Source: Haliscomenobacter sp033763495 (GTDB lineage: Bacteria; Bacteroidota; Bacteroidia; Chitinophagales; Saprospiraceae). Taken from it: a stretch of 64,000 nt of DNA. The first letter of the stretch is position 1, and each line of letters begins with the position of its first letter. The DNA is taken from assembly GCF_033763495.1 (NCBI RefSeq), contig NZ_JANRKL010000216.1, positions 1 through 64,000 of the forward strand. The letters run 5' to 3'. The notes under the pieces are model-generated. The model made no database searches. It worked only from the letters and a program-made list of their open reading frames with translations, and had not been told where the DNA came from. The position numbers and the translations under genes are program-made. Below are positions 59,929 to 64,000 of this stretch, piece after piece.

Positions 59929-61576
59929 TATCGGTGCTGCTGGATAATGTTACCTGGGGTGTGCCCATTTTTTTTTCATTTTCTTCAAATTGCTGCTGGT
60001 CGGCCAGAAATAAAACCCCCGTTTTGCCTTTTTTTTGTGCCAGCAATCCCTGTAATTGCTGGCAAGTTGTACATGACAACCCGCGAAATGCGTCCTGCAA
60101 AATCCAAAAAGGTTTATTGGTCAAAAAAGCCCGCAGCCATTGTAACAATTGTACCTGAGCCGAGGTCAACAGCGTACGCTCGGTTACAGGAGTCTCTACC
60201 TGAATGGTGCTCAATTCCGGAAAAAGCACTTGCCATTCTGCCAGCATGGCGGCAGCTTTGGCTTGGTGTTTACGGCTGTAAGCGATCGCTTCCAGCACGT
60301 TTTTGCCGTATAAGGGGAAAAGGGGCGACACAAAAGTGAATTGGCGGCGGATACTTTTGGGCGATAAGGTTTCGACGGCGACGCCATCCAGCTGTATCGA
60401 ATTCTCTGGTGGTAACTCCAGTGCAGCCAGGTATTTGACCAAAATTGATTGGACACTTTCGTTTAACTCCAGGTGTAATTCTGTCCCTTTTTGCAACTGA
60501 AACTGAAGTGCTGGATGCTTTGTTGTTTCGGGCAAATCCACCTCCACCCGAGTAGCCTTCCAATCCCGCTCTCGATCGGCCCCTGCGGGTTCCAGGGGTT
60601 TGGAGAGCAACACATCAATTTTTCGCAGGGAAATTCCTCCTTTTTTCCACACCACCCCAATTTGCATCACCCGGTTCAGCACGGGTTTCAAGGTCAATAA
60701 CACCAGGATTAATGCAAAAAGAGCATCCTGAGGAAAAATCACGCCTTGTTTTTTCCAAACATACACAGCCCCCAGTACCAACAACAACAAAGAATAAATG
60801 AAAAAAGGAATCAGCGCGTTCAGCAATGCGACTTGTTGTTGGTATTGATCCCCGAGTTCCTGAATTTTTTGGGTGCGTTTGGCAAACAAATGTTGCTCGG
60901 GCGTTTCCCGATTGAGGGCTTTAATGCTCAGGATGTTGGACAAGCGTTGGTTGACAAAACTAAGTAGACCGGACTTGCGGTCGCGCCGCTGTTCTTCCAA
61001 ACGTTCGATGCGCCGGTTGAACCCCATCACTGCCCAAGCCGCCAGCAAGCTCAACACCAGAATCAAGCCCCCCAACTGCACATTGAGCCAGAGCAACAAC
61101 AAGGCTCCTAAAACCAACAAACTGGCATCAGCAAAAAACTGAAAAACCCCTTTGTTCAACAACTGCTGCGCACTACCCAAATCGCCGCTGAAGCGCATGA
61201 GGTACTTGCTGGTGCCCGTTTTTTCGTATTCCTGGACTTGCATGCGCAGGTGTTGCGTGAACAATTTTTGGCGCAGCCAGGTCAAAAAACGTTCCATAAA
61301 CAAGCCCTTGATGTAGCGTCGGTAATAGTCAAAACCCAGTTTAGCCAGGATGGCCAGGCCCAGGAGTAGTAAAAAATTAGGCTGAAAGTTCAGACCCATT
61401 TTTTGCAACAAACGCCCCCGCATCGATTGAAATTCGAACACCTCGGCAAAGGCCTGGGCGACCAGTAAGGGCAACAAAAGGGTGAGGATGCTGCCCAGCA
61501 ACTCCAAACTCAGGACCAGCCTGAATGCACGTCGCTGGGTATCCAAAAATTGGCGCAACAAACCTGAATTTTGCAT
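59924..61576 (-). CDS. ABC exporter-type protein with degenerate (dead) nucleotide-binding domain
   Basis: The 550-residue protein has a full ABC exporter membrane domain (about residues 1-330, six hydrophobic helices, with 'FTQHLRMQVQEYEKTGTSKYLMRFSGDL' as the coupling region). A C-terminal domain follows the fold of an ABC ATPase but lacks its chemistry. The Walker A position reads 'LNESVQSILVKYLA' with no GxGKST. The signature position reads 'LLTSAQVQLLQWLRA'. The Walker B strand 'PFWILQDAF' has Gln for Asp, and the H-loop histidine position reads 'LFLADQ'. Regular exporters are half-transporters needing ATP. This one may be a regulator, a non-transporting membrane partner, or heterodimerise with an active half. 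It lies between PorP/SprF and the P-loop gene, 12 bases after the former. Confidence 0.83.
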   Translation of the reverse strand: MQNSGLLRQFLDTQRRAFRLVLSLELLGSILTLLLPLLVAQAFAEVFEFQSMRGRLLQKMGLNFQPNFLLLLGLAILAKLGFDYYRRYIKGLFMERFLTWLRQKLFTQHLRMQVQEYEKTGTSKYLMRFSGDLGSAQQLLNKGVFQFFADASLLVLGALLLLWLNVQLGGLILVLSLLAAWAVMGFNRRIERLEEQRRDRKSGLLSFVNQRLSNILSIKALNRETPEQHLFAKRTQKIQELGDQYQQQVALLNALIPFFIYSLLLLVLGAVYVWKKQGVIFPQDALFALILVLLTLKPVLNRVMQIGVVWKKGGISLRKIDVLLSKPLEPAGADRERDWKATRVEVDLPETTKHPALQFQLQKGTELHLELNESVQSILVKYLAALELPPENSIQLDGVAVETLSPKSIRRQFTFVSPLFPLYGKNVLEAIAYSRKHQAKAAAMLAEWQVLFPELSTIQVETPVTERTLLTSAQVQLLQWLRAFLTNKPFWILQDAFRGLSCTTCQQLQGLLAQKKGKTGVLFLADQQQFEENEKKMGTPQVTLSSSTDM

Positions 61577-61588
61577 CGAAGGGTGTTT

Positions 61589-62554
61589 TTAGCGGTAAGT
61601 ATCAAACAGGATGGTCAAATGCAGCTCATGTGAAGCGCCGAGCGGCAAATCAAAAGCAGAAATATTGTAGTCAAAACCATAGCCGATCTTGAGGCTGGCA
61701 TCTTCAAACAAAAGTCCAGGCACATTGAAACCAGCCTCCAGGTGTGCCAGGCCATTGATGCCAAACCCGGCTCCAAACCACAGCGGACGGGCAGGCTGAA
61801 AACGGCCATAAATGTCCAGATTGAAAGGTGCTCCTGGGGTGTATTTGGCCCACATGGAGGTTTCCAAAAAAGCTTCCTGGTTGAAAAAATGATACCAGCC
61901 TGCCGTAGCGTAATAATGCGCTACCCGCCGCAAAGGGATGAAATCTTCGCCAACGGGTACCAGGGAATTGCCATGCAACAGTTGTGGTGCCGAAAGCCCC
62001 AGGTAAATGTTGTCGCCATCCAGGGCACCTTCCATGCGTCGGTAATAAAACAATCCCAAACCAACTTCGGGCTGATTCACCGAAAAATCGATGTCGGGTG
62101 CCAGTGGGTCGCCCAGGTCTTTCCAGGTGATCCGATTGGAGCTGACCCGGTGATTGACCATGCCAATACTCAGCCCTACCGAAAACCCACCGAAATAAGG
62201 ATCATTGGTGAAAATGCTGCCAATGCGTCCCTGTATGGCACTAGAGCCAAATGGCCCGGTGCGGTCTTGTAAGACTGAAAGCCCAGTGACCAGCTCAAAT
62301 GCCCCTCCAAAATCGCTGATGAACTCCCCCGTAGCCTGCAAGGTGCGGGGCGTTTCGGGGTGGCTGATCCATTGCATGCGGTAGCTCGTAGCCAGCGATA
62401 CATTGTATTCGTAGAGGAAAAAATCACTGTTGACCGAAGCGGGATTCAGCAGCGGTTGATGCTGTCGGAATTGGGTGAAATAGGGCAACTGTTGCGCACA
62501 GAGGGGCATCGACAATAAAAGGCAGGTAACACAACCAAGGACTATGCGCAGCAT
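61589..62554 (-). CDS. PorP/SprF family type IX-associated membrane protein
   Basis: The protein has 321 residues from the ATG at 62554; an upstream frame to 62719 is out of character and overlaps the caspase gene. It has a signal (LLLSMPLCA) and the family opening 'QLPYFTQFRQHQPLLNPAS', with further landmarks 'GLGLFYYRRM' and 'IYLGLSAPQLLHGN'. PorP/SprF proteins are outer-membrane barrels of the T9SS/gliding machinery, often paired with large secreted proteins they handle. The start lies one base after the caspase stop (TAA-C-ATG), so this barrel probably serves that protease. Confidence 0.87.
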   Translation of the reverse strand: MLRIVLGCVTCLLLSMPLCAQQLPYFTQFRQHQPLLNPASVNSDFFLYEYNVSLATSYRMQWISHPETPRTLQATGEFISDFGGAFELVTGLSVLQDRTGPFGSSAIQGRIGSIFTNDPYFGGFSVGLSIGMVNHRVSSNRITWKDLGDPLAPDIDFSVNQPEVGLGLFYYRRMEGALDGDNIYLGLSAPQLLHGNSLVPVGEDFIPLRRVAHYYATAGWYHFFNQEAFLETSMWAKYTPGAPFNLDIYGRFQPARPLWFGAGFGINGLAHLEAGFNVPGLLFEDASLKIGYGFDYNISAFDLPLGASHELHLTILFDTYR

Positions 62555-62555
62555 G

Positions 62556-64000
62556 TTATTTGTTTTTGGGCAATTGAAACAATACAATCGGCGAACTGAG
62601 CGGATCGCTGACCAGGAGGGGTTGTTGGCTAGTTTGGGGCTTGGGGCGTTTGTTTTGTACCAGTTTGGGGACCTCTTTCTCCAAATGGGTATACAACTCC
62701 TTGATGTCGAGTGCACCATCCTGATTCAGGTCAATGCCGGGCACACGGCGGGTAAACTGTTCGATGGTGTGCAACATGGCCTGCGTGAAGGCCCCATTTT
62801 GCCATTGGTCATCCTCGTAACTGTACTCGTTGGCTCGGCAGGACATCATCAGGCTCAAGCCTTTTTGCCCGCTGGTCAGTTGGTTCATCCGCTCTCCACT
62901 CAATTGAGAAGTGGCATACTCTTCACTCCCCGCCCCACTATGGCAGGCATCGATCAGGAACAACTTCCGGCAACTGATACTGGCCAGGTAATTGATGATT
63001 TCTTTTTCAAAATCCAGACTGGTCTCCTGCAAAAAGGGGCCATCGTAATCGCTGGCCGCAATGTGAAATACCCCCTGTGGCGTATTGATGCCATGGGAAG
63101 AAATGAAGACCAAGATCAGGTCCTGCGGCCCGATTTGGCGATCGGCAAATCGGTATTGTAGCCGCCGCAGGGTTTTGAGGATTTCGGTTTTGGCAGTGGT
63201 TTTTTCCTGAATCAAGGTGTCGACAAAAACATTTTGAAATTGCTGGTTCAGTTGCCCATTGGATTGCAGCATGGCTTGGGCAAAATCACGGGCATCGCGG
63301 TGGGTGTACTTCAAGTCGACCGCAGGCACCCCAATCGAAACCAGATGTAAATTGGGCTTGCGCGGTGCATAGATGATTTGAATGGGTTCGGTTTCCATTT
63401 TGCCCGCCTCGTTTTGCACTTTGCTGCGGATGGTCGTAGTGCCTTCAGTCAGTTTCACCCGTTGAGTATAAGTGCGGCTGTAGGCTGTGCCTTTGATGCT
63501 TACTTCGTCCATTTTTGTCCCCGAAACGCAGGGTTTGCCATTGACTTCGAGGCAAAAATTGGGTTTGTCCAGGGTTTTGTTGGACACCGCTTTGACTTGC
63601 ACGTAGATTTCATTTTCTCCCCAAACTATGCCTCGCCCTTCGAAGTGATCGGGATTGGGGTGCAGCCACACGGCGGTCAGGTAGTCTTTTTGCAAACTTT
63701 CCTTGGTTGGTGGGTTAGCAGCAGCAGCGGCCAGCGGCAAATGCCAATCCACCACCTGGGTATGTTCAAGCATCAAGTCCGCTACCCGGCCTCGAATCCA
63801 AACGCTGTCTTCCGCGAAATTGGCGGGTACCCCAAAGGGCAATTCGTAGGTGCGGTATTCACCGGGTGCGAGGTCGCCGATGTTGATGGCTTTCGGGATT
63901 TGTAAACCTTTGGATCCGTGCAGCTCCAGGCTTACGGCACGGGCGGTGCCTTGCCCTTTGTTGCGCAGGGTGAAGGAATTTCGCAGCAAGGTTCCTCGTT
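62556..64000 (-). CDS. Caspase-family (peptidase C14) protein, N-terminus beyond window
   Basis: This open frame continues past the right edge, so at least 480 residues are present and the true start is unseen. The first part has an Ig/CARDB-like stretch ('NKGQGTARAVSLELHG', 'LAPGEYRTYELPF'), a linker, and another Ig-like domain ('GENEIYVQVKAVSNKTLD'). A caspase fold follows with the His in 'LILVFISSHGINTPQG' and catalytic Cys in 'KLFLIDACHSGAG'. The C-terminal part ends in an EF-hand-like 'DLNQDGALDIKELYTHLEKE'. It is probably exported and heads the unit with PorP/SprF, the dead ABC exporter and the P-loop protein. Confidence 0.86.
   Translation of the reverse strand, partial: RGTLLRNSFTLRNKGQGTARAVSLELHGSKGLQIPKAINIGDLAPGEYRTYELPFGVPANFAEDSVWIRGRVADLMLEHTQVVDWHLPLAAAAANPPTKESLQKDYLTAVWLHPNPDHFEGRGIVWGENEIYVQVKAVSNKTLDKPNFCLEVNGKPCVSGTKMDEVSIKGTAYSRTYTQRVKLTEGTTTIRSKVQNEAGKMETEPIQIIYAPRKPNLHLVSIGVPAVDLKYTHRDARDFAQAMLQSNGQLNQQFQNVFVDTLIQEKTTAKTEILKTLRRLQYRFADRQIGPQDLILVFISSHGINTPQGVFHIAASDYDGPFLQETSLDFEKEIINYLASISCRKLFLIDACHSGAGSEEYATSQLSGERMNQLTSGQKGLSLMMSCRANEYSYEDDQWQNGAFTQAMLHTIEQFTRRVPGIDLNQDGALDIKELYTHLEKEVPKLVQNKRPKPQTSQQPLLVSDPLSSPIVLFQLPKNK

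Noticed and set aside
61589..62719. Longer PorP/SprF protein starting at 62719
   Set aside because: The added 55 residues overlap the caspase gene and precede a complete signal peptide; the ATG at 62554 is the better start.
1..64000. CRISPR arrays, tRNA, rRNA or prophage
   Set aside because: I looked for regularly spaced direct repeats, cloverleaf-like intergenic sequences and phage structural genes and found none that I could support.

Overview
The window reads as chromosomal DNA of a free-living Bacteroidota, most likely of the class Saprospiria (a Haliscomenobacter-like genome is my inference, not a database result). The phylum call rests on a FecI/FecR/SusC/SusD set, PorP/SprF and C-terminal type IX secretion (T9SS) sorting domains, a MurF-Alr fusion, an ABC permease fused to an M1 peptidase, 'LxxC' lipoproteins, and repeated TAnnTTTG promoter motifs with almost no Shine-Dalgarno sites. 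Most of the window has intermediate GC. One gene (about 43.98-46.9 kb) is strikingly AT-rich. No rRNA, tRNA, CRISPR array, transposase or prophage was recognised.

Layout. 0-4.2 kb: lipoprotein, dnaN, panD, and an overlapping epimerase/MBL-hydrolase pair. 4.2-8.5 kb: xisI with only the tail of xisH left beside it, a secreted amidase, a CorC/HlyC-type membrane protein and an outer-membrane 'transporter'. 8.7-11.4 kb: a secreted PQQ-type sugar dehydrogenase with Ig, PA14 and T9SS domains. 11.8-12.9 kb: AhpD-like protein and a Crp/Fnr regulator. 13.0-19.6 kb, minus strand: cytochrome c/FG-GAP lipoprotein, di-haem peroxidase, PhoX-like protein and Rieske protein. 19.8-31.4 kb, plus strand: ECF sigma factor, FecR, SusC, SusD, glycerophosphodiesterase and a giant choice-of-anchor I protein. 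With the PhoX-like protein this stretch has an organophosphate flavour (inference). 31.6-36.8 kb: ABC transporter with permease-peptidase fusion, then an EGF lipoprotein. 36.9-38.7 kb: caspase-family protease translationally coupled to a small exported protein. 39.0-43.9 kb: MFS permease, barrel-less TonB-plug protein, M19 dipeptidase. 43.98-46.9 kb: AT-rich NACHT NTPase, probably acquired and probably defensive. 47.2-57.1 kb: rfbA, FtsX-type permease, Nudix hydrolase, murF-alr and three consecutive SurA/parvulin-type proteins. 57.3-58.7 kb: HTTM membrane protein pair. 58.8-64 kb, minus strand: a tight four-gene unit of caspase-family protease (cut by the window edge), PorP/SprF, a catalytically dead ABC exporter and a P-loop protein.

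The most unusual material is: the four-gene caspase/PorP/pseudo-ABC/P-loop unit; the AT-rich NACHT gene; a second caspase operon; a remnant of xisH; and a set of very long intergenic palindromes. One palindrome is a perfect 44-bp inverted repeat with a 3-nt loop, whose 27-nt core recurs 44 kb away.
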